From positions 62,001 through 126,000 of the forward strand of contig NZ_JANHOH010000007.1 in NCBI RefSeq assembly GCF_024498135.1: DNA of 64,000 nt, given 5' to 3'. Under the pieces are notes generated by a model that ran no database searches, was not told where the DNA came from, and saw nothing but the letters and a program-made list of their open reading frames with translations. The position numbers and the translations under genes are program-made. Source of the DNA: Mucilaginibacter aquariorum. GTDB taxonomy: Bacteria; Bacteroidota; Bacteroidia; Sphingobacteriales; Sphingobacteriaceae. How positions within the stretch are numbered: the first letter of the stretch is position 1; every line of letters starts with the position of its first letter. Of this stretch, positions 8,717 to 16,960 are shown piece by piece.

Positions 8717-9399
8717 TAACAGCCATTGCCATTGATGATGAACCTTTAGCCCTCGAGGTTGTACGATCACACGCGGATAAGGTGCCTTTCCTGCATCTTA
8801 CTGCTTGTTTTACGGATGCTTTTAAAGCCATTGAATATTTAGCGAAAAATCCCGTAGAGCTGCTTTTTCTGGATATTAAAATGCCCGATATATCGGGCTT
8901 GGAATTAATGGAAAGCCTTCAGCAAAGGCCAATGGTTATTTTCACTACGGCCTATGCCGAGCATGCAGTGCAAAGTTATGAGCTAAACGCTATTGACTAC
9001 CTGCTTAAGCCATTTGCATTTACACGGTTTTTAAAAGCGTGTCACAAAGCGAATGATCTACTGCAAGCAAAAGGCAATAATCAGCCGGAAACTAACGGGA
9101 GTATATTTATAAAAGCCGGGTATGAGCAGGTTAAAATTAATTTTACAGATATACTTTACCTGGAAAGCGGCGGCAATTATATGAGCTTTATTTTAGCCGA
9201 TGGCCGCAAAATATTATCAAGGCTGACCATTAATGATACGCTTGCACTGCTGCCAAAACAACAATTTGAAAGAGTGCACAGGTCATACATTGTAAATAAG
9301 GATAAGATTGACAGGATAGAGCGCCACCAGGTGCATATAGGTACCCAAACTATTCCTGTGGGCAGTGCATTCAATAAAACACCGTTTACAGGGTTATAG
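8713..9399 (+). CDS. LytTR-family response regulator
   Basis: 228 residues. The receiver domain has acidic residues DDE at 8-10, phospho-acceptor D54 in FLDIKMPD, T in FTTAY and K in LLKPF. The C-terminal half (from ~130) is a LytTR DNA-binding domain (YLESGGNYMSF and FERVHRSYIVN blocks). It is expected to be phosphorylated by the kinase encoded two genes upstream. The C-terminus ends soon after the PVGSAF block, a normal length for the family. Confidence 0.93.
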   Translation: MITAIAIDDEPLALEVVRSHADKVPFLHLTACFTDAFKAIEYLAKNPVELLFLDIKMPDISGLELMESLQQRPMVIFTTAYAEHAVQSYELNAIDYLLKPFAFTRFLKACHKANDLLQAKGNNQPETNGSIFIKAGYEQVKINFTDILYLESGGNYMSFILADGRKILSRLTINDTLALLPKQQFERVHRSYIVNKDKIDRIERHQVHIGTQTIPVGSAFNKTPFTGL

Positions 9400-9404
9400 C
9401 AAAT

Positions 9405-9437
9405 AAAAAAGCGCTTTAGTTTAGTAAAGCGCTTTTT
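9405..9437. terminator. Bidirectional intrinsic terminator
   Basis: AAAGCGC arms around a short loop, with A-rich sequence on the left and a T run on the right. It lies between the convergent LytTR regulator and FKBP genes and would work in both directions. Confidence 0.85.
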
Positions 9438-9455
9438 AAAATATTGTATCGGATA

Positions 9456-9953
9456 TTATATTGCTGGGATTACCGGAGTTACGTCCTTAACCGTAATAGT
9501 AAATATAATAACAGAGTTTGGGGCAATAGGCCCGTTACCAAATGGACCGTAAGCTAATGCAGAAGGTATGATCAATAATATTTTTCCGCCCCCTTTAATC
9601 TTTGGAACGCCAATTTTCCAGCCTGTAATTATATTGGTGGATGCAGAGAGTGCTGTAGTATAATTTTCATTAGCATCAAACTGGGCGCCCTGTAAAGTGG
9701 TGCCTACATAACTTACTTTTACTGTTGAGGCATTGGTTATAACTGAACCTGTGCCTTCAGTTATAACCTGGTAATATAAACCCGACGAATCTTTGGTAGC
9801 TGTAATATTGCTATGCGCGGCTAAATAACTTTTTATAGCGGCATCGTCAAGTTTGGCTTGTGCAACCGGATCAAAGGGAGGAGGCGTCTCGGTTTTCGAA
9901 CATGAACTAAGGCCTAAAGCGACCATGCTTAAAATAAATAAGTACTTTTTCAT
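9456..9953 (-). CDS. FKBP-type peptidyl-prolyl isomerase lipoprotein
   Basis: 165 residues; a type II signal with lipobox LSSC (Cys near 18) predicts lipid anchoring. The FKBP domain occupies about residues 60-160, with the VKVSYVGTTLQGAQFD strand-turn and the LLIIPSALAYG block. It is a folding catalyst acting on proline bonds in the periplasm, possibly at the outer membrane. It is paralogous to the gene immediately upstream (34-base gap), which suggests a local duplication within one transcript. Confidence 0.88.
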   Translation of the reverse strand: MKKYLFILSMVALGLSSCSKTETPPPFDPVAQAKLDDAAIKSYLAAHSNITATKDSSGLYYQVITEGTGSVITNASTVKVSYVGTTLQGAQFDANENYTTALSASTNIITGWKIGVPKIKGGGKILLIIPSALAYGPFGNGPIAPNSVIIFTITVKDVTPVIPAI

Positions 9954-9987
9954 AATTAGTTATTGATGTTTAAAATTAAGATGTTTA

Positions 9988-10455
9988 TTACTGAATACTC
10001 AATATGTCAATGGTAAATACTAATACCGAGTTTGCCGGAACTTTAGCGCTTGGGGATGTATTGCCATATGCCAAACCAGAAGGAATGATAAGCAATAAAC
10101 GACCGTTAACTTTACCATGAAGCAAGCCGGTTTTCCAGCCTTTAATAATGCCACCTTGTAAGTTAGCTGCCAACCCGGTACCGGCATCAAACTGGGTACC
10201 ATCTAACAATTTGCCAACGTAGTTTACTGTAACAGTACTTGTAGCTGTAGGATTTGCACCAGTACCTTCGGTTATAACCTGGTAATAAACGCCACTCGCA
10301 TCTTTAGTAGCATCAATGCTGGGGTTAGCGGCCAAATAAGCCTGTATCGCTGTCTCATCTTTTGCAGCCTGTGCGTTAGCATCAAATTTGCTATCCTTTT
10401 TGCATGAGGCAAAAACCGCCAGGAACAAGCTTAGTAGTAGAAAATGTTTCTTCAT
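9988..10455 (-). CDS. FKBP-type peptidyl-prolyl isomerase lipoprotein (paralogue of its neighbour)
   Basis: 155 residues with lipobox FASC near residue 17. The FKBP domain includes VNYVGKLLDGTQFD and LLIIPSGLAYG. The N-terminal linker DETAIQAYLAANPSIDATKDASGVYYQVI is shared in pattern with the neighbour's, confirming common descent. It follows aspS on the same strand with a short gap of about 20 bases and may be cotranscribed with it. Confidence 0.88.
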   Translation of the reverse strand: MKKHFLLLSLFLAVFASCKKDSKFDANAQAAKDETAIQAYLAANPSIDATKDASGVYYQVITEGTGANPTATSTVTVNYVGKLLDGTQFDAGTGLAANLQGGIIKGWKTGLLHGKVNGRLLLIIPSGLAYGNTSPSAKVPANSVLVFTIDILSIQ

Positions 10456-10476
10456 ATTTTTATAATACGTATAAAA

Positions 10477-12231
10477 TTACGCTGGTGATACAGTTGTTTT
10501 AATTTTTAGTTCATTTAGTTGCGCATCAGCTATAGTTGATGGCGAATCTATCATTACATCACGGCCCGAATTGTTTTTTGGGAACGCGATAACATCACGG
10601 ATAGAGTCTAATCCGGCGAAGATGGAGGTCAACCTGTCGAACCCGAAAGCGATACCACCATGCGGAGGCGCGCCATATTCAAAGGCGTCCATTAAAAAGC
10701 CAAATTGTTTTTGCGCTTCTTCCGGCGAAAAGCCCAGGTGTTTAAACATTAACGATTGCAAAGCACGGTCGTGGATACGGATAGAGCCACCGCCAATTTC
10801 GGTGCCGTTTATAACAAGGTCATAAGCGTTTGCACGAACATTTTTAGGATCGGTATCTAACAGGGCGATATCCTCTGGTTTAGGCGAGGTGAACGGATGG
10901 TGCATCGCGTGGTAGCGCTCGGTTTCTTCATCCCACTCCAACAGCGGGAAATCCAACACCCAAAGCGGCGCGAATTTATTTTTATCGCGTAAGCCTAAAC
11001 GGCCGCCAACCTCTAAACGCAGCTCGTTTAATTGCTTGCGTACTTTATCAGTTTCGCCGGCTAATATTAAAATTAAATCGCCTTTTTCTGTTGAAAAAGC
11101 TGCGCTCCATTTAGCCAGTTCTTCTTCGTTATAAAATTTATCAACTGATGATTTTATCGTGCCGTCTTCGTTATGGCGGGCATAGATAAGGCCGGTAGCG
11201 CCAATTTGCGGGCGTTTCATCCACTCGGTTAGTTCATCAATTTGCTTGCGGGTATAATTGGCACAGCCTTTAGCGTTAATACCAACAACAAGTTCGGCAT
11301 TATCAAAAATGCTGAAGCCTTTACCTTTTACCACATCGTTCAATTCAACAAACTGCATCCCAAAACGGGTATCAGGTTTATCAGAACCATATAAACGCAT
11401 GGCGTCAGCATATTGCATGCGCGGGAAATCGCCAAGTTCCAAACCCTTAACGGTGCTGAACAGGTGACGGGTTAGCCCTTCAAAAATATTTAGGATATCT
11501 TCCTGGGTAATGAACGACATTTCGCAGTCAATCTGCGTAAACTCCGGTTGCCTGTCGGCACGCAGGTCCTCATCCCTAAAGCATTTTACTATCTGGAAGT
11601 AACGGTCGAAACCGCTAACCATCAGCAATTGCTTAAAAGTCTGTGGCGATTGCGGCAGGGCGTAAAACTCGCCCGGGTTCATGCGGCTTGGCACCACAAA
11701 ATCGCGCGCGCCTTCCGGGGTTGATTTGATCAGTACCGGGGTTTCTACCTCAATAAAGTCAAGCCCGTCTAAATATTTACGGATCTCCTGGGCCATTTTG
11801 TGGCGCAGAACAAGGTTATTGCGTATTGGGTTACGGCGCAGGTCAAGGTAGCGGTATTTAGCGCGTAGCTCTTCGCCGCCATCTGTTTCATCCTCGATAA
11901 GGAACGGTGGAATCTTGGACGCGTTTAATATTTCCAGTTCGGTAACGGCAATTTCAATTTCGCCGGTTGGGATCTTGGTGTTTTTATTAGAACGCTCCAG
12001 CACCTTTCCAGTTACCTTAATAACAAACTCACGGCCCAGTTGCTTTCCGGCTTCGCGCAGGTCGGCATCTGTATCGGTATTTAAAACCAGTTGTGTTAAA
12101 CCATAACGGTCGCGCACATCTATAAAAGTTGTACCACCCAAATCGCGCGATTTTTGAACCCATCCGCAAAGGGTTACCGTTTCACCTAAATTGCTGATAT
12201 TTAATTGTCCGCAGGTATGTGTTCTAAGCAT
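10477..12231 (-). CDS. aspS: Aspartate--tRNA ligase
   Basis: 584 residues, a normal length for a bacterial AspRS. It has an N-terminal OB-fold anticodon-binding domain (residues ~1-105, beginning MLRTHTCGQL), class II motif 2 (FRDEDLRADRQPEFTQ), the bacterial GAD insertion domain in the middle and motif 3 (GIAFGFDRL) near residue 540. It charges tRNA-Asp with aspartate in the cytoplasm. Whether it is discriminating or non-discriminating (Asp plus Asn) cannot be decided here. A TACTTTTG -7-like element sits about 23 bases upstream of the start. Confidence 0.97.
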   Translation of the reverse strand: MLRTHTCGQLNISNLGETVTLCGWVQKSRDLGGTTFIDVRDRYGLTQLVLNTDTDADLREAGKQLGREFVIKVTGKVLERSNKNTKIPTGEIEIAVTELEILNASKIPPFLIEDETDGGEELRAKYRYLDLRRNPIRNNLVLRHKMAQEIRKYLDGLDFIEVETPVLIKSTPEGARDFVVPSRMNPGEFYALPQSPQTFKQLLMVSGFDRYFQIVKCFRDEDLRADRQPEFTQIDCEMSFITQEDILNIFEGLTRHLFSTVKGLELGDFPRMQYADAMRLYGSDKPDTRFGMQFVELNDVVKGKGFSIFDNAELVVGINAKGCANYTRKQIDELTEWMKRPQIGATGLIYARHNEDGTIKSSVDKFYNEEELAKWSAAFSTEKGDLILILAGETDKVRKQLNELRLEVGGRLGLRDKNKFAPLWVLDFPLLEWDEETERYHAMHHPFTSPKPEDIALLDTDPKNVRANAYDLVINGTEIGGGSIRIHDRALQSLMFKHLGFSPEEAQKQFGFLMDAFEYGAPPHGGIAFGFDRLTSIFAGLDSIRDVIAFPKNNSGRDVMIDSPSTIADAQLNELKIKTTVSPA

Positions 12232-12253
12232 AATTCCTTCTTTTAAAAGTCAG

Positions 12254-12261
12254 CAAAAGTA
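12254..12261 (-). promoter_or_regulatory. -7 promoter element for aspS (TAnnTTTG class)
   Basis: On the minus strand the sequence reads TACTTTTG, an exact match to the Bacteroidota -7 consensus TAnnTTTG, 23 bases before the aspS start. No TTTG stands at the usual -33 distance; that position is close to the edge of an inverted-repeat element (12271-12382). Confidence 0.5.
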
Positions 12262-12270
12262 ATGTTTTTT

Positions 12271-12382
12271 GAGATATGAGGTGTGAGATGTGAGTATTGA
12301 GATAGAAGAAAGTTTGCAAATTTGATAACTATTGACGCTCACAGCAGTATTTCTCATATCTAAAGTCTCACATCTCATATCT
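12271..12382. repeat. Inverted-repeat element with GAGATATGAG / CTCATATCT arms
   Basis: The left arm starts GAGATATGAGGTGTGAGATG and the right arm ends CTCACATCTCATATCT. The element occupies the gap between the divergent aspS and thiamine-operon promoters. No ORF. This arm vocabulary is recalled as a common Bacteroidota intergenic repeat. Confidence 0.75.
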
Positions 12383-12389
12383 ATTTTCC

Positions 12390-12397
12390 TATATTTG
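12390..12397 (+). promoter_or_regulatory. -7 promoter element of the thiamine operon
   Basis: TATATTTG matches TAnnTTTG exactly. A transcription start about seven bases downstream would fall just before the first paired bases of the TPP riboswitch (~12408), which fits. No clear -33 TTTG is visible. Confidence 0.6.
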
Positions 12398-12407
12398 CCC
12401 CATAATT

Positions 12408-12592
12408 CTCAAGGGGTGCCTTGCTTTGAGCAATCAAACTGAAAGACAGGCTGAGATCAAACCCATTGTTTTTTGAAAAGTTAAAAGTCAAATTAATAAG
12501 TCGAAAAGTGTGCACGCTTTAGATTTTATGAGAGGCTTCCAACTTTAAAAAGAACATGCACCTGATCCGGGTAATGCCGGCGTAGGGAGAGG
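12408..12592 (+). ncRNA. TPP riboswitch (THI element)
   Basis: The conserved core is present: GGGGTGCC at ~12413, CTGAGA at 12451-12456 (the THI pyrimidine-sensor loop) and CCTGATCCGG followed by GTAATGCCGGCGTAGGGA at 12561-12588. Between them is a long optional P3 extension (~12460-12550). It controls the thiamine uptake genes that follow. The expression platform is not clear: no T-run terminator follows, so control may be through access to the start region. Confidence 0.95.
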
Positions 12593-12663
12593 TAACAAGT
12601 TAAGTGTACTGCCATTATACCCTGGTGAGCAGATGGTTTAACTAATTTATTGTTTAACAAAAA

Positions 12664-15129
12664 TTGAAAAATTTATTCACGGCGCTTATCGCCCTGCTGC
12701 TGCCTGTTTTGGCATCGGCTCAATTTTCCATCAGCGGAAAAATCACGAATCAGGCCGGCGAAGCATTGCCCGGCGCAACCGTAAGCATTACCAGCCCGGC
12801 TATTAATACACAAACAGATGTAAGAGGCAGCTACCAAATTGCCGGCCTTCCCGGTGGTACTTACACGGTTAAAGTCAGTTATATAGGCTACCAGGTAACC
12901 ACCCAAACCATTACTTTAAAAGGCAACCATACGCTTAACATAGCACTTACAAACGCCACGTTCAGCGCCGAAGAAGTTACGGTAACCGCCACCCGCGCGG
13001 GCAAAAACTCGCCAACGGCATTTACCAACTTAAGCAAGAAAGACCTGCAAAAAAACAATTTTGGGCAGGATATGCCTTATTTGTTAAACCAAACCCCATC
13101 GGTAGTGGTAAGTTCTGATGCCGGGGCGGGTGTTGGCTATACGGGTATCCGGATCCGTGGCAGCGATGGCACAAGGGTGAATGTTACCGTTAATGGCATC
13201 CCTTTGAACGATGCCGAAAGTCAGGGCTCGTTCTTCATCAACCTGCCCGATCTGGCATCGTCTGTTAATAATATACAGGTGCAGCGCGGCGTGGGTACAT
13301 CAACAAACGGCGCAGGCGCTTTTGGTGGTAGTATCAACATACAAACCGCTACCCGCCGCGATACCGGTTTTGCAGAGATCAACACAACCGCGGGCTCCTA
13401 CAATACCATTAAAAATACGGTAAGTATGGGTACCGGTTTATTGGGAGGGCATTTTAGTGTGGATGGCCGCCTGTCGAGGATTAAATCTGACGGGTATATT
13501 GACCGCGCATCATCCGACCTGAAATCGTTTTTTGTGAGTGGTGCTTATTATGGTAAAAGCAGCACCTTAAGACTTAATGTTTTTTCGGGTATCGAACGTA
13601 CCTACCAGGCTTGGAACGGTGTTCCTGATACTGTGATCAACAATAACAGTATCCCTAATAACCGTACCTATAACGAATTGGGTTTAATGCCCGACGGCTC
13701 TTATTACAAAGACCAGGTGGATAATTATCAGCAAAACCATTACCAGTTATTGTATGATCAAAAACTGTCTGATAAATTATCATTTAGCGGGGCCCTGCAT
13801 TATACCAAAGGTTTTGGCTATTATGAAGAGTTTAAGAAGGATGCTGCGGTAGCAAACTATGGCTTAACCCCCGTGGTTGTTGGCGATTCTACCATTACCA
13901 ACACCAACCTGGCCCGCCGCCTTTGGTTAAATAACGATTTTTATGGCGTAACCTATGCCTTAAAATATCAGCCCAAAAGCAATCTTAACCTTACTTTAGG
14001 CGGTGCCTACAACCGCTATACCGGTGCACACTACGGTAACATAATTTACACTCAGCAGGATGCGGGCATCCCACCTAATTATGAGTACTATCGTGATGAT
14101 GCCGAAAAGAGCGACTTTAACATATTTGGCCGCGGCGAATATAAATTAGGTGATGTAACCCTGTTTGCCGATCTGCAATACCGCCGTATTTATTATTCGT
14201 TCCTTGGGTTCGACAGGAACCTGAATAACGTGCAGCAAAATGCTACGCTTAACTTTTTTAATCCTAAAGCGGGTATAACTTACGAGCTGGATGAGCACAA
14301 TAACATTTATGCATCATTCGCGGTAGGTAATCACGAACCTAACCGCGACGATTACACCAACTCTACCCCGGTCAGCAGGCCTAAGCCCGAAAACTTGAAA
14401 GATTTTGAAGCCGGCTACCGCACCAGCGGAGATGTATTTAAAGGCGGTATCAATCTGTTTTATATGTTATATAAAAACCAGTTGATATTAACAGGCGCTT
14501 TAAACGATGTAGGCTCGGCAACACGTATGAACGTTGATAACAGCTACAGGGCCGGTATCGAATTTGACGGGCGGGTTAAAATAACAAACCAGTTAAGCTG
14601 GGCAGCCAATGCTACTATCAGCACCAATAAAATTAAGGACCTGAACCGGTCATTAGCCAGCTACGATCCTGATTTCAATCCGTTGCCACCAGTAGTGCAA
14701 TCTTTTAAAAAGACCAACATCGCGTTTTCGCCATCATTAATAGCCGGAAGTGAGATCGCTTACTCGCCTGTAAAAAATGGGAGTATTGCATTTATCAGCA
14801 AATACGTGAGCAAACAGTATCTGGATAATACAAGCAACATTAACCCAACTGGTATTACAACCTCGCCGGATGTGGCTGATAACCCATACGCGGTTAACAG
14901 GTATTTGAAAGCATATTTTGTAAATGATGTAAGGCTGAGCTACAATTTCAGCACAAAAGCCATCAAGAATATTGGCATAGGGTTACTGGTTAATAATGTT
15001 TTCAGCAAAAAATATGAGGCAAACGGAGCTACCTATCCGGAGGTGGATGGCGGGACGCTGGTAAACTACAATTACTATTTCCCGCAGGCAACGCGCAATT
15101 TCCTGGCATCGCTTAATTTAAGCTTTTAA
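12664..15129 (+). CDS. TonB-dependent outer-membrane receptor, thiamine-regulated
   Basis: 821 residues. The start is TTG at 12664: the signal peptide MKNLFTALIALLLPVLASAQ begins there and the nearest upstream ATG (in CAGATGG) is followed at once by a stop. Residues ~22-100 are a carboxypeptidase-regulatory-like domain, then the plug (~110-230, with GIRIRGSDGTRVNVTVNGIP) and a C-terminal barrel ending in aromatic F. The upstream TPP riboswitch and downstream PnuT argue that it imports thiamine or a thiamine phosphate across the outer membrane using TonB energy. Substrate is inferred from regulation. Confidence 0.9.
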   Translation: MKNLFTALIALLLPVLASAQFSISGKITNQAGEALPGATVSITSPAINTQTDVRGSYQIAGLPGGTYTVKVSYIGYQVTTQTITLKGNHTLNIALTNATFSAEEVTVTATRAGKNSPTAFTNLSKKDLQKNNFGQDMPYLLNQTPSVVVSSDAGAGVGYTGIRIRGSDGTRVNVTVNGIPLNDAESQGSFFINLPDLASSVNNIQVQRGVGTSTNGAGAFGGSINIQTATRRDTGFAEINTTAGSYNTIKNTVSMGTGLLGGHFSVDGRLSRIKSDGYIDRASSDLKSFFVSGAYYGKSSTLRLNVFSGIERTYQAWNGVPDTVINNNSIPNNRTYNELGLMPDGSYYKDQVDNYQQNHYQLLYDQKLSDKLSFSGALHYTKGFGYYEEFKKDAAVANYGLTPVVVGDSTITNTNLARRLWLNNDFYGVTYALKYQPKSNLNLTLGGAYNRYTGAHYGNIIYTQQDAGIPPNYEYYRDDAEKSDFNIFGRGEYKLGDVTLFADLQYRRIYYSFLGFDRNLNNVQQNATLNFFNPKAGITYELDEHNNIYASFAVGNHEPNRDDYTNSTPVSRPKPENLKDFEAGYRTSGDVFKGGINLFYMLYKNQLILTGALNDVGSATRMNVDNSYRAGIEFDGRVKITNQLSWAANATISTNKIKDLNRSLASYDPDFNPLPPVVQSFKKTNIAFSPSLIAGSEIAYSPVKNGSIAFISKYVSKQYLDNTSNINPTGITTSPDVADNPYAVNRYLKAYFVNDVRLSYNFSTKAIKNIGIGLLVNNVFSKKYEANGATYPEVDGGTLVNYNYYFPQATRNFLASLNLSF

Positions 15130-15138
15130 CCGATAGCT

Positions 15139-15780
15139 ATGCAAAATTGGATAGACCTGTTCATAGAGCAGGTAAAAGCTACCACATGGCTGGAGTGGAC
15201 GGCCGTACTGTTGGGCGTAACGGAAGTATTGCTTGCCAAGGCTAACAAGGTGTGGCTATACCCAACAGGTATAGCCGGCACCTTAATTTCTATATATCTG
15301 CTGCTTAATGTTGCCCTTTATGCCGAATGCCTGCTGAGCTGCTATTATGTAGTAATGAGCTTTTATGGCTGGTATCATTGGGTAAAAAAACGGAACGAGC
15401 CACCTGTAAAGGTATCATACGCCAACCGGCAGGAATGGATAGTTACACTGCTGATCGTTTTTGCAGGCTGGGGCATACTGTACCTGTTGCTTATCAATTT
15501 CACACAATCAACCGTGCCGGTTTGGGATTCGTGGGTGTCATCAACCGCATGGGCGGGTATGTGGCTTTTGGCCCGGCGCAAAATAGAGAACTGGGTATTG
15601 CTTAATGTAAGCAACCTGTTTGCTGTACCCCTGTTATTCCATAAAAACCTGGCGTTGTTTGCCTTGCTTACGGCGTTTTTGTTTGTGGTGGCCATTTTTG
15701 GTTACCTGGACTGGCGAAAGATCATTAAAGAAGAACGGTTAAAAGAAGAACAATTATTACTTAATGTGGAGGTAGCATGA
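15139..15780 (+). CDS. pnuT: PnuC/PnuT-family transporter, probably thiamine (PnuT)
   Basis: 213 residues with about seven membrane segments and the PnuC-family pattern (W at WLYPTGIAG, YYVVMSFYGWYHW near residue 75). PnuC transporters carry nicotinamide riboside by facilitated diffusion; the PnuT branch carries thiamine and is typically under TPP-riboswitch control, as here. The start lies nine bases after the TonB receptor stop, and the stop overlaps the next gene as ATGA. Trapping of thiamine needs a kinase, which is not in this operon. Confidence 0.85.
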   Translation: MQNWIDLFIEQVKATTWLEWTAVLLGVTEVLLAKANKVWLYPTGIAGTLISIYLLLNVALYAECLLSCYYVVMSFYGWYHWVKKRNEPPVKVSYANRQEWIVTLLIVFAGWGILYLLLINFTQSTVPVWDSWVSSTAWAGMWLLARRKIENWVLLNVSNLFAVPLLFHKNLALFALLTAFLFVVAIFGYLDWRKIIKEERLKEEQLLLNVEVA

Positions 15781-16871
15781 AAAAAACAGATCATCCATCA
15801 TTAATAATGCAGCCCCAGTGGGTTGAAATTATACGCGATAACGCGGCCGAAGCAGAGCAATTAGGCAAACTGAATGAGGCGCAACTGGCATTGGTTTATG
15901 AGCAGCAATGGTTTAACCTGGTATCGCCTGCCGAATACGGCGGCTTACAAACGCCATTGCCTCAACTGGTAAAAATAGAAGAAGCTTTAAGCTGGGCTGA
16001 TGGCAGCCTGGGCTGGGTAGTTACCTTGTGCTGTGGTGCCGGCTGGTTTGGCGGGTTCCTTGATCCCGAAATCGCGAAGCAAATTTATAAAGACCCCAAG
16101 GTTTGTTTGGCAGGCAGCGGCGCGCCTACGGGTACGGCAACAATTTCCGGCGATGGCTATATGATAACTGGTAGCTGGAAATACGCCAGCGGTGTGCACC
16201 ATGCTACCTATATTACGGTTAACTGTAATATAATGAATGGCGATGCACCTGTTTTAAATGCAGACGGTACACAACTAATATTACCATTTGTATTGGACAG
16301 GAAAGATGTAGCGCTTGTATCCGGCTGGAAATATATAGGCATGATAGCAACAGGCAGCGATGCCTATAAGGTTGAAAATTTATATGTTGATAGTAACCGC
16401 TGCTTTAAAATTGACCCGGCGGCAGCTGTAATTGATGCGCAATTATACACTTACCCATTTTTTCAACTGGCCGAAGCTACGCTGGCCGCGAATATATCAG
16501 GCCTGGCGGTGCATTTTACTGATCTGTGCGTAGCAGCCTTTGCAAATAAGGCAACCAATATACGGCGGGTTAACCAGGCAAATGTTTTGGTGATGGAAGA
16601 AGCGCTGGAATCGGCAACAGCATTATTAAACCAGGCCCGCGCAAGCTTTTTTGAAGCGGTTGAAGCTTCATGGAACGAACCCATGAACGAAGTATTATTG
16701 AAAGCAGTTAGCCATACCAGCAGGGTATTAGCCAAAATAGCACGCGAATGTGTGGATGAATTGTACCCCTATTGCGGTTTGATGGCGGCATCGCCGGATA
16801 CCGAGATCAATAGGGTTTGGAGGGACCTGCATACCGCGAGTCAGCATGCTTTGCTTACTTTTATAGAATAG
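15777..16871 (+). CDS. Acyl-CoA-dehydrogenase-fold flavoprotein in the thiamine operon
   Basis: 364 residues, cytoplasmic. The fold is that of the acyl-CoA dehydrogenase superfamily: N-terminal helices, a central beta domain (VCLAGSGAPTGTATISGDGYMITGSW pattern near residue 105-135) and a C-terminal helical domain (AEATLAANISGLAVHF onward). The mix of features is closer to flavin-dependent monooxygenase-like members (HpaB/HsaA type) than to true acyl-CoA dehydrogenases: there is no obvious catalytic Glu in the usual place. It is translation-coupled (ATGA) to pnuT and so falls under the TPP riboswitch. In other Bacteroidota this slot commonly holds thiamine pyrophosphokinase. A role in converting an imported thiamine derivative is inference. 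Confidence 0.75.
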   Translation: MKKTDHPSLIMQPQWVEIIRDNAAEAEQLGKLNEAQLALVYEQQWFNLVSPAEYGGLQTPLPQLVKIEEALSWADGSLGWVVTLCCGAGWFGGFLDPEIAKQIYKDPKVCLAGSGAPTGTATISGDGYMITGSWKYASGVHHATYITVNCNIMNGDAPVLNADGTQLILPFVLDRKDVALVSGWKYIGMIATGSDAYKVENLYVDSNRCFKIDPAAAVIDAQLYTYPFFQLAEATLAANISGLAVHFTDLCVAAFANKATNIRRVNQANVLVMEEALESATALLNQARASFFEAVEASWNEPMNEVLLKAVSHTSRVLAKIARECVDELYPYCGLMAASPDTEINRVWRDLHTASQHALLTFIE

Positions 16872-16901
16872 TTTTACCTTGCTTTATAATTAAAAGTAAC
16901 A

Positions 16902-16941
16902 CAAATATCACATTGTTTATATATTGCAATTGTGATATTTG
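16902..16941 (+). promoter_or_regulatory. Inverted-repeat operator overlapping the probable phosphatase promoter
   Basis: CAAATATCACA (16902-16912) and TGTGATATTTG (16931-16941) are perfect 11-base inverted arms separated by 18 bases. The right arm contains GATATTTG, one base off the TAnnTTTG -7 consensus, with TTG at 16913-16915 eighteen bases upstream. This places the arms over the promoter, 20 bases before the phosphatase start; an operator is inferred. No T run follows, so a terminator is less likely. Confidence 0.45.
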
Positions 16942-16960
16942 CCTTTTAACATCTAATACT

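Noticed and set aside
16817..16960. N-terminal extension of the phosphatase ORF
   Set aside because: It overlaps the previous gene and crosses the predicted promoter; the downstream ATG gives a proper signal peptide.
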